A stretch of 50,140 nucleotides of DNA from an uncultured Hyphomicrobium sp. (GCF_902826555.1 NZ_CADEFI010000013.1:1-50140), one strand, 5' to 3'. Shown: positions 1-9,466, counted from the stretch's first letter. The notes: generated by a model from the sequence alone, not told the origin. Translations and numbers: made by a program.

Positions 1-2
1 CC

Positions 3-3000
3 ATCACCGACGCGGCCGTCCGCCTCGTTGCCCGCAACAACGAGGTACTCGCCACCGCCAAGACCGATAAGAACGGCTACGTCCGCTTCGACGCCGGCCA
101 GTCGAAAGGTGAAGGCGGCAACGCGCCCGCAATCCTCGTGGCCCAGAACGCCACCGGCGAGTACGCATTCCTCGACCTTACGAGCAACGCCTTCGATCTT
201 TCGGACCGCGGCGTGAAGGGCCGCGACGCCCCAGGACCGCTCGACGGCTACCTCTATACCGAGCGCGGCGTCTACCGTCCCGGCGAGGAGGTCAACGTCA
301 CTGCGCTCGTACGCGATGCTACGGGCGCGGCCGCCACGCTTCCCACCACCCTCATCGTCGTGCGTCCCGACGGCGTCGAGCACGGCCGCTATCCGCTGAC
401 CGAAACCGAGCTCGGTGGACGCACACTGCGTCTCGCCCTCGGCGGCGGCGCCATGACCGGCACTTGGCGCGCAAGGCTGCACGCCGATCCCAACGCCGAT
501 GCCATCACCCAAGTCTCGTTCCTCGTCGAGGACTACGTGCCTGAGCGCCTCGATATGACGCTGACCGAAGGCGCTGGCGTCCTCGCGCCAGAGGAGACAA
601 AGACCATCGATGTCGCCGGCCGCTTCCTTTATGGACCGCCCGCCGCCGACATGGCGCTCGAGGGCGACATCGTCGTCAAGCCCTCGGCCAAGGATCTCGA
701 AGGTTTCGCCGGCTATCGCTTCGGCCAGGCCGACGAGACCGTGAGCCCCGTGCGTCAGCCGCTGGAGAACCTTCCCGCAACCGATGCGCAGGGCAAAGCC
801 GCGCTCGCCGTCGCGCTTCCCGCGGTGACCAAGACGGCCAAGCCGCTCGAAGCCAATGTCATCGTCCGCCTGCGCGAAGCCGGCGGCCGCACCATCGAGC
901 GCTCGATCACCGTACCCGTCAACCTTGGCGAGCCGCGCATCGGCATCAAGCCGTTGTTTGAAACGTCCGCGCTTGGCGAAGGCGAGAAAGCCAACTTCGA
1001 GGTCGTCCTCCTCGATGGCAACGGCAAGGCCGCCGCCGGCAGCCTCGACTGGAACCTCGTGCGTCTCGACAGCTCGTGGCAGTGGTACCGCCGTGACGGC
1101 TACTGGACCTACGAGAGCCAGACCATCACGCGCAAGATCGGCAACGGCAAAGTGGACGTCGCCGCCGGCACGCCGGCCGCCATTTCCGCCGACGTCGACT
1201 ACGGCCGCTATCGCCTCGAGGTGAGCTCGTCCGAGACCGGCGGCACGCTGTCGAGCGTCGTCTTCAACGCCGGCTGGTACACCAGCGGCGAGACGGCCGA
1301 GAGCCCCGAGATGCTCGACGTTGCCCTCGACAAGGCCACCTATCAGGTGGGCGAGACGGCAAAGCTGCGCATCGCCGCCAAGCAGGGCGGCAAGGCCCTC
1401 GTCACCGTGCTCGGCAACGGCCTTCTGTCGACTCAGGAAGTCGAGCTGCCGAAAGGTGGCGGCGACGTGAACATCACCGTCGGCGACAACTGGGGCCCCG
1501 GCGCCTATGCCACCGCGCTCCTCTATCGCCCGATGGACGAGGTCGCGAAACGCATGCCGAGCCGCGCCATCGGCGTGCGCTGGATCGGCGTCGACCAGTC
1601 CAAGCGCACGCTCAAGGTCAGCCTCCCCACCGAGGCCAAGGTCAAGAGCGCGACCGAGCTCGCCATTCCGGTGAAGGTCGAAGGTCTAGAAGCCGGCGAG
1701 GAAGCCCGCGTCACGGTCGCCGCCGTCGACGTCGGCATCCTGAACCTGACGCGCTACCAGGTTCCCGCGCCCGAAGCGCACTTCTACGCCCAGCGCAAGC
1801 TCGCCCTCGAGCTGCGCGACTTCTATGGCCGCCTGATCGACGGCATGCGCGCCGAGCGCGGCAAGCTGCGCTCCGGCGGCGACGGCATGGAGAACCCGGG
1901 CCTCCAGGGCAGCCCACCGGTCGAGGAGACGGTGTCCTATTACTCGGGCATCGTCACAGTAGGCCCCGACGGCACCGCCAACGTCACCTTCGCGCTGCCG
2001 AGCTTCAACGGCACCGTGCGCGTCATGGCGGTCGCCTGGACGAAGAGCAAGGTCGGCCACGGCACCGGCGATGTCATCGTCCGCGACAGCCTGGCGCTGA
2101 CGGCCTCCGCGCCGCGCTTCCTCACCCTCGGCGACGAAGCGCTCGTCGACCTCTCTCTGCACAACGTCGATGGGCCCGCCGGCACCTACAATGCCAAGCT
2201 CTTCGACCAGACCGAAGGCGAGAAATCGCTGGCCGAGAAGGCGATCGACCTCAAGGACGGCGAACGCAAGTCGCACCAGGTCAAGTTCAAGCCCGCCGAC
2301 GTCGGTCTGCGCACCTACGACGTGCGCATCTCAGGCCCGGCCGGCATCGATGTCTCCCGCCGCCTCACTATCGACGTCAAGCCTCCGGCCGGCGACATCA
2401 AGCGCACCACGGTCGCCTCCCTCGCGGCCAACGGCGGCAAGCTCACGCTGTCGAAGGATCTCGTCGCCGGTCTGATCAGGAATCGCACGCGCGTCAACCT
2501 CTCGGTCGGCCCAGCGGCCACCATGGACGTTCCCGGTCTCCTAACCGCGCTCGACCGCTATCCGTACGGCTGCGCCGAGCAAACGGTCTCTCGCGCGCTT
2601 CCCCTGCTATACGCCAACGTCGTCGCCGCGAGCATCGGCATCGGCGCCGACAAGGAGCTGAAGGAGCGCGTGAACGGCGCCATCACCCGTGTCTTCGACA
2701 TGCAGGATAGCTCCGGCGCCTTCGGCAGCTGGGGTCCTGGCAACGCCGACCTCTGGCTCACGAGCTACGTCACCGACTTCCTGACCCGCGCTCGCGAGTT
2801 GGGCTACGACGTGCGCCAGCTTCCCTTCAACCAGGCCCTCGACCGCCTGCAGAACTTCGCCTTGAACGGTGAGGACTTCACCTCCGGCGGCGAGGATCGC
2901 GCATACGCCCTCTACGTACTGGCCCGCAACGGCCGCACGCCGGTGGGCGAGCTGCGCTACTACGCCGACACGCGCCTCGACCGCTTCACGACGCCGCTCG

Positions 3001-4064
3001 CCAAGGCCCAGATCGGCGCCGCGCTTGCCATGGTCAACGACAAGGAGCGCGCCGAAACGGCCTTCAAGGCCGCCCTCGACGTGTTTGCCGAGCAGGACAA
3101 GCTGCGTCTTGCCCGCTCCGACTACGGCTCAGACATCCGCGACGGCGCGGCTCTCGTGACGCTCGCCTCTGAAGCCGGCATCGTGAAGTCCGAGACGCCG
3201 CGTCTGGTTACCGTCATCTCCAAGGCCTACCTCGCCCGCAACTACACTTCGACGCAGGAGCAGGCGTGGATGCTGTTGGCCGCCCACGCGCTCGGCGAGC
3301 AGGCAAAGGGCGCCAAGCTCGCGGTCAATGGCACCTCGGTCACCGGGTCCGTGATCCGCGCACTGTCGGCCGATGAGCTGGAGCAGGGCATCACCATCGA
3401 GAACGGCGGCGATACGGCGACCGATGCCGTCGTCACCGTGATCGGCGCCTCGCTCACCCCCGAGCCCGCCATCTCGAAGGGCTTCAAGATCGAGCGCAGC
3501 TACTACACGCTCGAGGGCGAGAAAGTGGATCTCGAAAGCGCCACCGGCGGCAAGAGCGAGATCGCGCAGAACGAGCGCCTCGTCGCCGTGGTCAAGATCG
3601 AGAGCGACGAGGCCGCCGGCCGCGTCCTTCTCGTCGATCGCCTGCCCGCTGGACTCGAGATCGAGAACCCCCGCCTCGTCGACTCCGGCGACATCGCCAC
3701 CCTCGACTGGCTGAAAACGAAGCGCCGCCCCGAGCACACGGAGTTCCGGGACGATCGCTTCGTCGCGGCCTTCGATCTCTGGGCGTCCGAGAGCTCGAGC
3801 AGCGACAGCGACTCCGGCGACAACTCGGAGAGCTCCGCGAGCGACAGCGACAGTTCGGATGAGGGCAATTCCGATACCGCGACGGCACCCGAAGCCAAAA
3901 AGGCCGGCCCCGCTCCGGCAGCCACCGCCACCGTCGCCTACATCGTCCGCGCCGTGACGCCCGGCGCGTTCGTCCACCCCGCCGCGACCATCGAGGACAT
4001 GTACCGGCCTGAGCGCTATGCGCGCTCCGGCGCGGGCACCCTCGTCGTCAAGCCGACGAAATAA
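3..4064 (+). CDS. alpha-2-macroglobulin family protein (5' truncated)
   Basis: Bacterial alpha-2-macroglobulin of the large YfhM type, an envelope protein believed to trap attacking proteases through a reactive thioester. The frame is already open at base 3, so the signal sequence and first MG domains lie outside the window; the first in-frame start-like codon (GTG at 138) is internal. At least 1,353 codons are present. The A2M domain lies at about 1930-2170. The thioester motif GCAEQT has its Cys codon at 2571, followed by the helical thioester domain to about 3260. A Ser/Asp-rich run (about 3788-3880) interrupts the C-terminal domain. pbpC follows after 9 bp, the same pairing as yfhM-pbpC in E. 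coli, which suggests joint work on damaged or attacked cell wall. Family assignment is firm; protease trapping is family knowledge. Confidence 0.93.
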   Translation: MTDAAVRLVARNNEVLATAKTDKNGYVRFDAGQSKGEGGNAPAILVAQNATGEYAFLDLTSNAFDLSDRGVKGRDAPGPLDGYLYTERGVYRPGEEVNVTALVRDATGAAATLPTTLIVVRPDGVEHGRYPLTETELGGRTLRLALGGGAMTGTWRARLHADPNADAITQVSFLVEDYVPERLDMTLTEGAGVLAPEETKTIDVAGRFLYGPPAADMALEGDIVVKPSAKDLEGFAGYRFGQADETVSPVRQPLENLPATDAQGKAALAVALPAVTKTAKPLEANVIVRLREAGGRTIERSITVPVNLGEPRIGIKPLFETSALGEGEKANFEVVLLDGNGKAAAGSLDWNLVRLDSSWQWYRRDGYWTYESQTITRKIGNGKVDVAAGTPAAISADVDYGRYRLEVSSSETGGTLSSVVFNAGWYTSGETAESPEMLDVALDKATYQVGETAKLRIAAKQGGKALVTVLGNGLLSTQEVELPKGGGDVNITVGDNWGPGAYATALLYRPMDEVAKRMPSRAIGVRWIGVDQSKRTLKVSLPTEAKVKSATELAIPVKVEGLEAGEEARVTVAAVDVGILNLTRYQVPAPEAHFYAQRKLALELRDFYGRLIDGMRAERGKLRSGGDGMENPGLQGSPPVEETVSYYSGIVTVGPDGTANVTFALPSFNGTVRVMAVAWTKSKVGHGTGDVIVRDSLALTASAPRFLTLGDEALVDLSLHNVDGPAGTYNAKLFDQTEGEKSLAEKAIDLKDGERKSHQVKFKPADVGLRTYDVRISGPAGIDVSRRLTIDVKPPAGDIKRTTVASLAANGGKLTLSKDLVAGLIRNRTRVNLSVGPAATMDVPGLLTALDRYPYGCAEQTVSRALPLLYANVVAASIGIGADKELKERVNGAITRVFDMQDSSGAFGSWGPGNADLWLTSYVTDFLTRARELGYDVRQLPFNQALDRLQNFALNGEDFTSGGEDRAYALYVLARNGRTPVGELRYYADTRLDRFTTPLAKAQIGAALAMVNDKERAETAFKAALDVFAEQDKLRLARSDYGSDIRDGAALVTLASEAGIVKSETPRLVTVISKAYLARNYTSTQEQAWMLLAAHALGEQAKGAKLAVNGTSVTGSVIRALSADELEQGITIENGGDTATDAVVTVIGASLTPEPAISKGFKIERSYYTLEGEKVDLESATGGKSEIAQNERLVAVVKIESDEAAGRVLLVDRLPAGLEIENPRLVDSGDIATLDWLKTKRRPEHTEFRDDRFVAAFDLWASESSSSDSDSGDNSESSASDSDSSDEGNSDTATAPEAKKAGPAPAATATVAYIVRAVTPGAFVHPAATIEDMYRPERYARSGAGTLVVKPTK

Positions 4065-4073
4065 GGAACGGAC

Positions 4074-6254
4074 ATGCGTTTCTCGTTCCATACGCAACGG
4101 CGGGCCGCAGAGGAGGCCTTCTCCCCCACCCCCGATCGCACCCCCCCGCGACGGAGAACGCCACTCCCACGCCCTCTGCGGCTCGCCGCCTACGCCGTCG
4201 CGGCGGTGACCCTCGTGGTCACCGCCGCAGCGGTGTCCTTGGAAATCGCCAAGAAAGAGATCGGTCCGCTGCCGCTGGCGGCCGCGCAAGCCCAATCCGT
4301 CACGGTGCTGGATCGCGAAAACCGGCTCCTGCGCGCCTTCACCACCAAGGACGGGCGTTGGCGCCTTCCGCTGGACGTGAGCGAAGTCGATCCGCGCTAT
4401 CTCCAAATCCTGATGGCATTCGAGGACAAGCGCTTCTACGCGCACGGCGGCGTCGACTATCTCGCCTTTTTGCGTGCGGGCTACCTTCTGGCGCGCCATG
4501 GACAGATCCTGTCCGGCGGCTCCACATTGACCATGCAGGTCGCTCGCCTTCTCGAGGGCAAGCACGAGCGCACCGGCGCCGGCAAGCTGCGCCAGATCGC
4601 GCGCGCGCTCCAGCTCGAGGAGCAGTTGTCCAAACAGGAGATCCTGCGACTCTACCTGAGGCTAGCGCCATTCGGCGGCAACATCGAAGGCGTGCGCGCC
4701 GCGTCCCTCGCCTACTTCGGCAAGGAGCCCAAGCATCTCTCGGCAGGCGAAGCGGCCCTGCTTGTTGCCCTTCCCCAATCGCCGGAGCGCCGTCGCCCAG
4801 ATCGCAACAGCGAAGCCGCCCGCAAGGCGCGCGACCGCGTGCTGGATCGCGCCGTCGAGGAGGGCGTGCTGCCAAAGGCCGAGGCCGAACGGGCCAAGCA
4901 CGAGCGCATACCGAAGCAGCGTCTGGAGGTCTTGAAGCTCGCCCCGCACCTCTCCGAATCCGAGGTCGCCGCATACCCTGCCAAGACGATCCACAAGCTG
5001 ACGCTGGACCGCGATATCCAGCTGGCCATCGAGAAGCTCGCCGCCGAGCAGACGAAGCTTCTTGGGCCCAAGCTCTCGACCGCGGTGCTCGTCGTCGACC
5101 ACACGACGGGCGACGTGCTCGCCCACGTCGGCTCCGCCGGCTACCTAGACAGCGACCGCCTCGGCGCCATCGACATGACGGACGCAGTGCGCTCGCCGGG
5201 CTCGACCTTGAAGCCCTTCATCTACGGCCTCGCTTTCGAGCAGGGACTCGCCCATCCCGAAACTCTCATCGAGGATCGCCCCACCCGCTTCGGCTCCTAT
5301 ACGCCCGAGAACTTCGATGAAGCCTTCTACGGCACGGTGAGCATCCGCGAGGCGCTCGGCAACTCGCTTAACGTACCGGCCGTCAAGGTGCTGGCAGCGG
5401 TCGGCCCCGGCCGCCTCATGGGCCGCTTCCGTCGCGCCGGCATCGCCCCCGCATTGCCGGCCAACGCGCAACCCTCGCTCGCCATCGCACTCGGCGGTCT
5501 CGGAATGACGCTCAAGGACCTGACGTCGCTCTACGTTGGTCTCGCCCGCGGCGGCGAGCCCATTGCATTGCGCTGGCACGCTGACGATCCCGCCGCGACG
5601 CCGGGCGGCCCGCGCCGCCGTCTGCTGTCGCCGGTCTCGTCGTGGTACGTCACCGACATCCTGCGCGATGCACCGCCCCCGCCCAACGCAAAAGGCGGCA
5701 CCATCGCCTACAAGACGGGAACGTCTTACGGCTACCGCGACGCTTGGGCCGTAGGCTATGACGGGCGCCACGTCGTCGCCGTGTGGGTCGGCCGCCCCGA
5801 CGGCGCCTCGACGCCCGGCCTCATGGGCCGCTTCGGCGCCGCGCCGATCTTGTTCGATGCGTTCGCCCGCATCACCGAGCGCACGGCGCCGTTCCGCTCG
5901 GCACCAGCCGGTGTCGTGAAGGCGACCGGCGCCTCGCTCCCGCCGCCGCTCAAGCGATTTCGCGAGCCCAGCGACGACGCCATTGCGACCGGACCCTTCC
6001 GCGAGCCGCCGGTGTTGATCTCGTTCCCGCCCGACCGCTCCGAGCTCGACCTCGAGGAGCGCGAGGCCGAGCCGCTGATCATAAAGGCCGAAGGCGGCGC
6101 ACTGCCGCTCACCTGGATGATCGACGGCAATCCCATGACCTCCGACCCGCTCCGGCGCGAGGTGGAATGGCAGCCGGACGGACGCGGTTTCGCCAAACTG
6201 ACCGTCATCGACGCCAAAGGCCGCGTCGATCGCGTCACGGTTCGCCTGCGCTGA
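4074..6254 (+). CDS. pbpC: penicillin-binding protein 1C (bifunctional glycosyltransferase/transpeptidase)
   Basis: Class A penicillin-binding protein of 726 residues that polymerises and cross-links peptidoglycan at the outer face of the inner membrane. A Pro/Arg-rich cytoplasmic tail precedes one membrane segment (about 36-58). The GT51 domain carries EDKRFYAHGG with the catalytic Glu at 117. The transpeptidase domain shows S377-T-L-K380 (SxxK), S431-L-N433 (SxN) and K547-T-G (KTG), so all three active-site motifs are intact. The last about 90 residues match the small PBP1C C-terminal domain. Start ATG 4074 has AAGGAACGG just upstream and lies 9 bp after the alpha-2-macroglobulin stop, so the two are probably co-transcribed. 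Confidence 0.95.
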   Translation: MRFSFHTQRRAAEEAFSPTPDRTPPRRRTPLPRPLRLAAYAVAAVTLVVTAAAVSLEIAKKEIGPLPLAAAQAQSVTVLDRENRLLRAFTTKDGRWRLPLDVSEVDPRYLQILMAFEDKRFYAHGGVDYLAFLRAGYLLARHGQILSGGSTLTMQVARLLEGKHERTGAGKLRQIARALQLEEQLSKQEILRLYLRLAPFGGNIEGVRAASLAYFGKEPKHLSAGEAALLVALPQSPERRRPDRNSEAARKARDRVLDRAVEEGVLPKAEAERAKHERIPKQRLEVLKLAPHLSESEVAAYPAKTIHKLTLDRDIQLAIEKLAAEQTKLLGPKLSTAVLVVDHTTGDVLAHVGSAGYLDSDRLGAIDMTDAVRSPGSTLKPFIYGLAFEQGLAHPETLIEDRPTRFGSYTPENFDEAFYGTVSIREALGNSLNVPAVKVLAAVGPGRLMGRFRRAGIAPALPANAQPSLAIALGGLGMTLKDLTSLYVGLARGGEPIALRWHADDPAATPGGPRRRLLSPVSSWYVTDILRDAPPPPNAKGGTIAYKTGTSYGYRDAWAVGYDGRHVVAVWVGRPDGASTPGLMGRFGAAPILFDAFARITERTAPFRSAPAGVVKATGASLPPPLKRFREPSDDAIATGPFREPPVLISFPPDRSELDLEEREAEPLIIKAEGGALPLTWMIDGNPMTSDPLRREVEWQPDGRGFAKLTVIDAKGRVDRVTVRLR

Positions 6255-6390
6255 CGGACGGGAAAATCGCCGTCATGGCAATGCCGGCTTCGCCACGCTA
6301 AGGTTCACCGACGCATCAGCGATGGGGTTCGCGCGGCGTCGCCGAACGGGCGAACAAGATACGGCTCTCCAAGAGCGAAGGGAAAACTTG

Positions 6391-7461
6391 ATGCGGGCGG
6401 CGCCGGCGAGCATTGCAGTCCTGACGATCGCCCTGCTCGCAGCCTCACCGTGCCGCGCCGAGGCTCCGGCCGCCGCCCCCCTCCCGGCCCTCGCCGCAAA
6501 CATCTCCGAGACGTCCGTGTCCGGCATTTCCTCCGGCGCCTACATGGCCGGCCAGTTCCAGATCGCCCATTCCAAGATCGTGGCGGGCGCCGCCATCATC
6601 GCGGGCGGCCCGTACGGCTGCGCCGAAAGCGCGTTCGCCGATGTGATGACCGGACCCGGCTTGGCCTTCCTCAATCTCTCCAAGGCCATCAACGGCTGCA
6701 TGTTGAATGCGCTGGCCGTCTGGGGCATTCCGGACACTCAGCTCCTTGCCGAGCGGACCCGGAAGCTTGCCGCCGCCGGACGCATCGATCCGCTGGACAG
6801 TCTCGTCACCGACCGCGTCTACCTTTTCTCCGGCACCAACGATCGCACCGTCGTACCCTCCATCGTCGCCGCGGCCTACGACTACTACGAGCGCTTAGGT
6901 CTCCCCGAAAGCAATCTGACCTACGTCTCCGGTCTTCCTGCCGGCCATGCGTTCGTCACCGGCGATGAAGGGCTGGCCTGCGAGGACACGGGCAAGCCCT
7001 ATGTCGTCGACTGCGACTACGATCAGGCCGGCGAGGTTTTGAAGCGGATCTACGGCGAGCTCGCCCCGCGCGTATCGGCGCCCGCAGGTGTCTTCCAGGA
7101 ATTCGACCAGCAGGCCTTCTTCAAGGACATCCCCAATCACGGCATGGAGGAGCGCGGCGTCGTCTACATTCCGCCGACGTGCGCCAAGGACGCCACCTGC
7201 CGCGTGCACATCGCCTATCACGGCTGCACCCAGAACCGAGCCACCGCCGGTGAGGCTTTCATCCGCGAGTCCGGTTACGCCAACTGGGCGGACGGAAATG
7301 CCTTCATCATCCTGTTTCCCGAGGCTGAAGCATCGCCCGTCAACCCCCAGGGCTGCTGGGACTGGTGGGGCTATACCAGCGAAAACTATCTGACCCGCGA
7401 CGCCCCTCAGATCGAGGTCGTCTACCGCATGCTGGAACAGCTCCAAAAACCCCGCCCTTGA
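6391..7461 (+). CDS. extracellular short-chain PHA (poly-3-hydroxybutyrate) depolymerase, type 2 catalytic domain
   Basis: Secreted alpha/beta hydrolase of 356 residues predicted to cleave short-chain polyhydroxyalkanoates. The chosen ATG at 6391 has GAAGGGAA 5-12 bases upstream and starts a signal peptide (about residues 1-24, ending near CRAEA); the open frame begins further upstream at 6322, but that extension would spoil the signal peptide. The lipase box is GISSG (residues 45-49, nucleophile Ser47). Likely acid and base partners lie in GTNDRTV and PAGHAF. YHGCTQ and many paired cysteines fit an exported, disulfide-stabilised enzyme. There is no obvious substrate-binding domain, so the true substrate could be another polyester or a wall-linked ester. 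It follows pbpC by 136 bp, possibly as a separate unit. Confidence 0.85.
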   Translation: MRAAPASIAVLTIALLAASPCRAEAPAAAPLPALAANISETSVSGISSGAYMAGQFQIAHSKIVAGAAIIAGGPYGCAESAFADVMTGPGLAFLNLSKAINGCMLNALAVWGIPDTQLLAERTRKLAAAGRIDPLDSLVTDRVYLFSGTNDRTVVPSIVAAAYDYYERLGLPESNLTYVSGLPAGHAFVTGDEGLACEDTGKPYVVDCDYDQAGEVLKRIYGELAPRVSAPAGVFQEFDQQAFFKDIPNHGMEERGVVYIPPTCAKDATCRVHIAYHGCTQNRATAGEAFIRESGYANWADGNAFIILFPEAEASPVNPQGCWDWWGYTSENYLTRDAPQIEVVYRMLEQLQKPRP

Positions 7462-7471
7462 TCCGGATCAA
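7458..7471. promoter_or_regulatory. FNR/FixK-type box
   Basis: TTGATCCGGATCAA is a perfect TTGAT-N4-ATCAA palindrome, extended to 16 bp at 7457-7472. It overlaps the stop codon of the depolymerase gene and lies 91 bp before the next start codon. The sequence equals the binding box of the FNR/FixK subgroup of CRP-like regulators. A transcription start about 41 bp downstream would place it at an activating position for the LpxQ-like gene. Confidence 0.6.
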
Positions 7472-7562
7472 GCTGGGAAATTCGGCTGCGGCCATGCTCG
7501 GTATTGAGCCGGGCGGCACGATCCGGTACTGAATTCCGCCGCCGATAACGAGGGAAAACAGG

Positions 7563-8519
7563 ATGCAAGTCGCGACAGGCGCCGTCTGGACGTCCGAGCT
7601 TTCGCGCGGCGTCAGCCCGAAACCGGACATCCGGCGAGCCGAAACCCTCTCAGCCATTTTCGCGCTCATCGCCCTCGCAGCCGTGACCGTCCCGATCGTC
7701 ACCGAGCAGTCGACCGACGGCGCGCACTCGGATCGCGCCGCCGGCTCCGCACAATCTTCGAGCTCGAGCACGACGTCGGGCAGCGAGCTGATGTTCGCCG
7801 GCTACGGCGGCGTGCCCTACACCTACCCGAGCGACGTGTCGGTCAAAAAACCGGGTGTGCACGACTTCACCGCCAAGGACGTGCAGTGGGACGGCAAGCC
7901 CTTCGTCAACCCGATCTATTACGGCGCCCGCATCGTGCGTTTCGGAGCTGGCGCGCGCATCGGCACCATGCTCGACTTCACGCACTCGAAAACCCTCGCG
8001 CGCCTGGACGAGGATACGGCTTTCACCGGCACGCTCAACGGCGCACCGGCACCCGAGCGCGCCCGCCTGCGCGACATCTTCCGCAAGCTCGAGGCGAGCC
8101 ACGGCCACAATATGCTGACGCTGAATGGGCTCATTCGGCTCGCAGGCCTGCCGCGCGTACAGCCCTATGTCGGGCTCGGCGCCGGCGTGACCCTCCCCCA
8201 TTCCGAGGTCCAGTTCGCCAAATCCGAGACGCGGACCTACGAATACCAGGTTGCCGGAGCCGTGGCACAGGCCCTCGTCGGCATCGAGCTGCGGACCGAG
8301 CGCGTCTCCTACTTCTTCGAATACAAGTTCACGTTCGCGCCCTACACCATGCCGCTCTCCGAGCGTGACGGCGCCTGGCTTCCGCTCGACCTCTGGAGTC
8401 AGCTCAAGAATTGGTTTTCCGGCACCGAGCCGCCGAGCGGTCGCCTGACGACCACGCTCGCAAGCCATCAAGGCATCTTCGGCCTTGGCATCCGTTCTGC
8501 ACCCGCGGCCGCTCCGTAG
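7563..8519 (+). CDS. lpxQ: LpxQ-like outer-membrane lipid A oxidase / beta-barrel protein
   Basis: Protein of 318 residues. A hydrophobic stretch (about 28-46) looks like a signal sequence behind a long N-terminal tail, followed by a Ser/Thr-rich linker and a barrel-like region with alternating strands. The features PIYYGARIVRF, LDFTHSK, HGHNMLTLN, PYVGLGAGVTLPH, RTYEYQVAG and YFFEYKFTF match, from memory, the rhizobial lipid A oxidase LpxQ, which converts the proximal glucosamine of lipid A to 2-aminogluconate using O2 in the outer membrane. ATG 7563 follows a GAGGG ribosome site. Without a structure comparison, another OmpA/OmpW-like barrel remains possible. The FNR/FixK box upstream suggests oxygen-linked regulation. 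Confidence 0.65.
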   Translation: MQVATGAVWTSELSRGVSPKPDIRRAETLSAIFALIALAAVTVPIVTEQSTDGAHSDRAAGSAQSSSSSTTSGSELMFAGYGGVPYTYPSDVSVKKPGVHDFTAKDVQWDGKPFVNPIYYGARIVRFGAGARIGTMLDFTHSKTLARLDEDTAFTGTLNGAPAPERARLRDIFRKLEASHGHNMLTLNGLIRLAGLPRVQPYVGLGAGVTLPHSEVQFAKSETRTYEYQVAGAVAQALVGIELRTERVSYFFEYKFTFAPYTMPLSERDGAWLPLDLWSQLKNWFSGTEPPSGRLTTTLASHQGIFGLGIRSAPAAAP

Positions 8520-8584
8520 ATCTGTTTGCGCAATCGGTCGAAGCGATCCCACAAATAACTCGAAGGCGATGCGGGAACTATTCT

Positions 8585-8596
8585 CGGTCTAGACCG
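8585..8596. other. perfect 12-bp palindrome
   Basis: CGGTCTAGACCG sits in the 170-bp gap between the LpxQ-like gene and the VWA gene, about 94 bp before the latter's start. It may be a dimer-type operator. No matching copy was noticed elsewhere in the window. Confidence 0.3.
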
Positions 8597-8689
8597 TGAG
8601 CGGTGCCCGACTTAAACGGGCAATCCGCTGCCTTACGGGATATCGCGCGCGGAACTAGTTTTGCCGACTCCGGGCAACTGGGAGCGTCC

Positions 8690-9448
8690 ATGTCTCTGCT
8701 AACACCCTACCGGGTCATCGCGCTGGCTTGCGCGTGCCTCATACTAACATGCACATCGGCCTCGTCTGGCGACGACACCAAAGCTTGTCAATCGGATGCA
8801 ATGATCGTCTTCGATGCGTCGGGCTCGATGGGCACCACCGACTACGCACTGAAGGTTCCCCGAATTGCCCGGCTCAAGCAATCGCTTAGGGTGGTCGTGC
8901 CCGAAGTGGCGCCGGTGCGAAGGCTCGGGCTGATCGTATATGGCGAAGGTGCGTACGACGATTGCAATGCGATCCAGCTGCACATGAGGCCCACCGCCAA
9001 CGCAGCCGATCAGCTTCTGGGCATTGTCGAAACGATCAATCCACGAGGCCGGACACCGCTGACGGAGTCGGTTCGGCAGGCCGCAGAAGCGCTCGATTTC
9101 AGACAACAACCGGCAGTCATTGTCCTCGTGACGGACGGCGAGGAAACCTGCGGAGGTGATCCGTGTGCGCTCGGCACCCAACTTGAAAAATCCGGTCTCG
9201 ACGTGACGGTTCACGTTATCGGCTACAGGGAGGGCGGAGGCGGTGTCGACTACTTCAAAGCCCGATGCATCGCCGACGCGACGGGCGGAAGTTATTTCGC
9301 TGTTTCGACCGAAGATCAGCTGATCAAGGCCTTAAGGCAAACGCTGGGGTGCCCATTTCTGACGCAGGGCGCACAGCGCCGCTTCGCGACGCTTTCGCAA
9401 TGCCGGCCGGCCGGTGCCGCCATCGAAACGCACGCCTGCCACCGGTAA
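8690..9448 (+). CDS. secreted von Willebrand factor type A domain protein
   Basis: The open frame begins at 8603, but ATG 8690 is preferred: it has GGGAG five bases upstream and starts a clear signal sequence (about residues 1-24, with a Cys-containing hydrophobic core). The 252-residue product is essentially one VWA domain. The metal-ion-dependent adhesion site is D42-A-S44-G-S46, the downstream Thr lies in GRTPLTE, and VTDGEE supplies the distal Asp. Several cysteines (for example in ETCGGDPC) suggest periplasmic disulfides. VWA domains bind protein partners through a divalent metal; the partner is not evident here. It lies tail to tail with the TIGR02302 gene, 18 bp apart. Confidence 0.75.
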   Translation: MSLLTPYRVIALACACLILTCTSASSGDDTKACQSDAMIVFDASGSMGTTDYALKVPRIARLKQSLRVVVPEVAPVRRLGLIVYGEGAYDDCNAIQLHMRPTANAADQLLGIVETINPRGRTPLTESVRQAAEALDFRQQPAVIVLVTDGEETCGGDPCALGTQLEKSGLDVTVHVIGYREGGGGVDYFKARCIADATGGSYFAVSTEDQLIKALRQTLGCPFLTQGAQRRFATLSQCRPAGAAIETHACHR

Positions 9449-9466
9449 GGCGGCCCCTCCGCTAGA

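Noticed and set aside
3129-4565. 478-codon minus-strand open frame
   Set aside because: Antisense to the macroglobulin 3' end and the pbpC 5' end, two well-supported genes.
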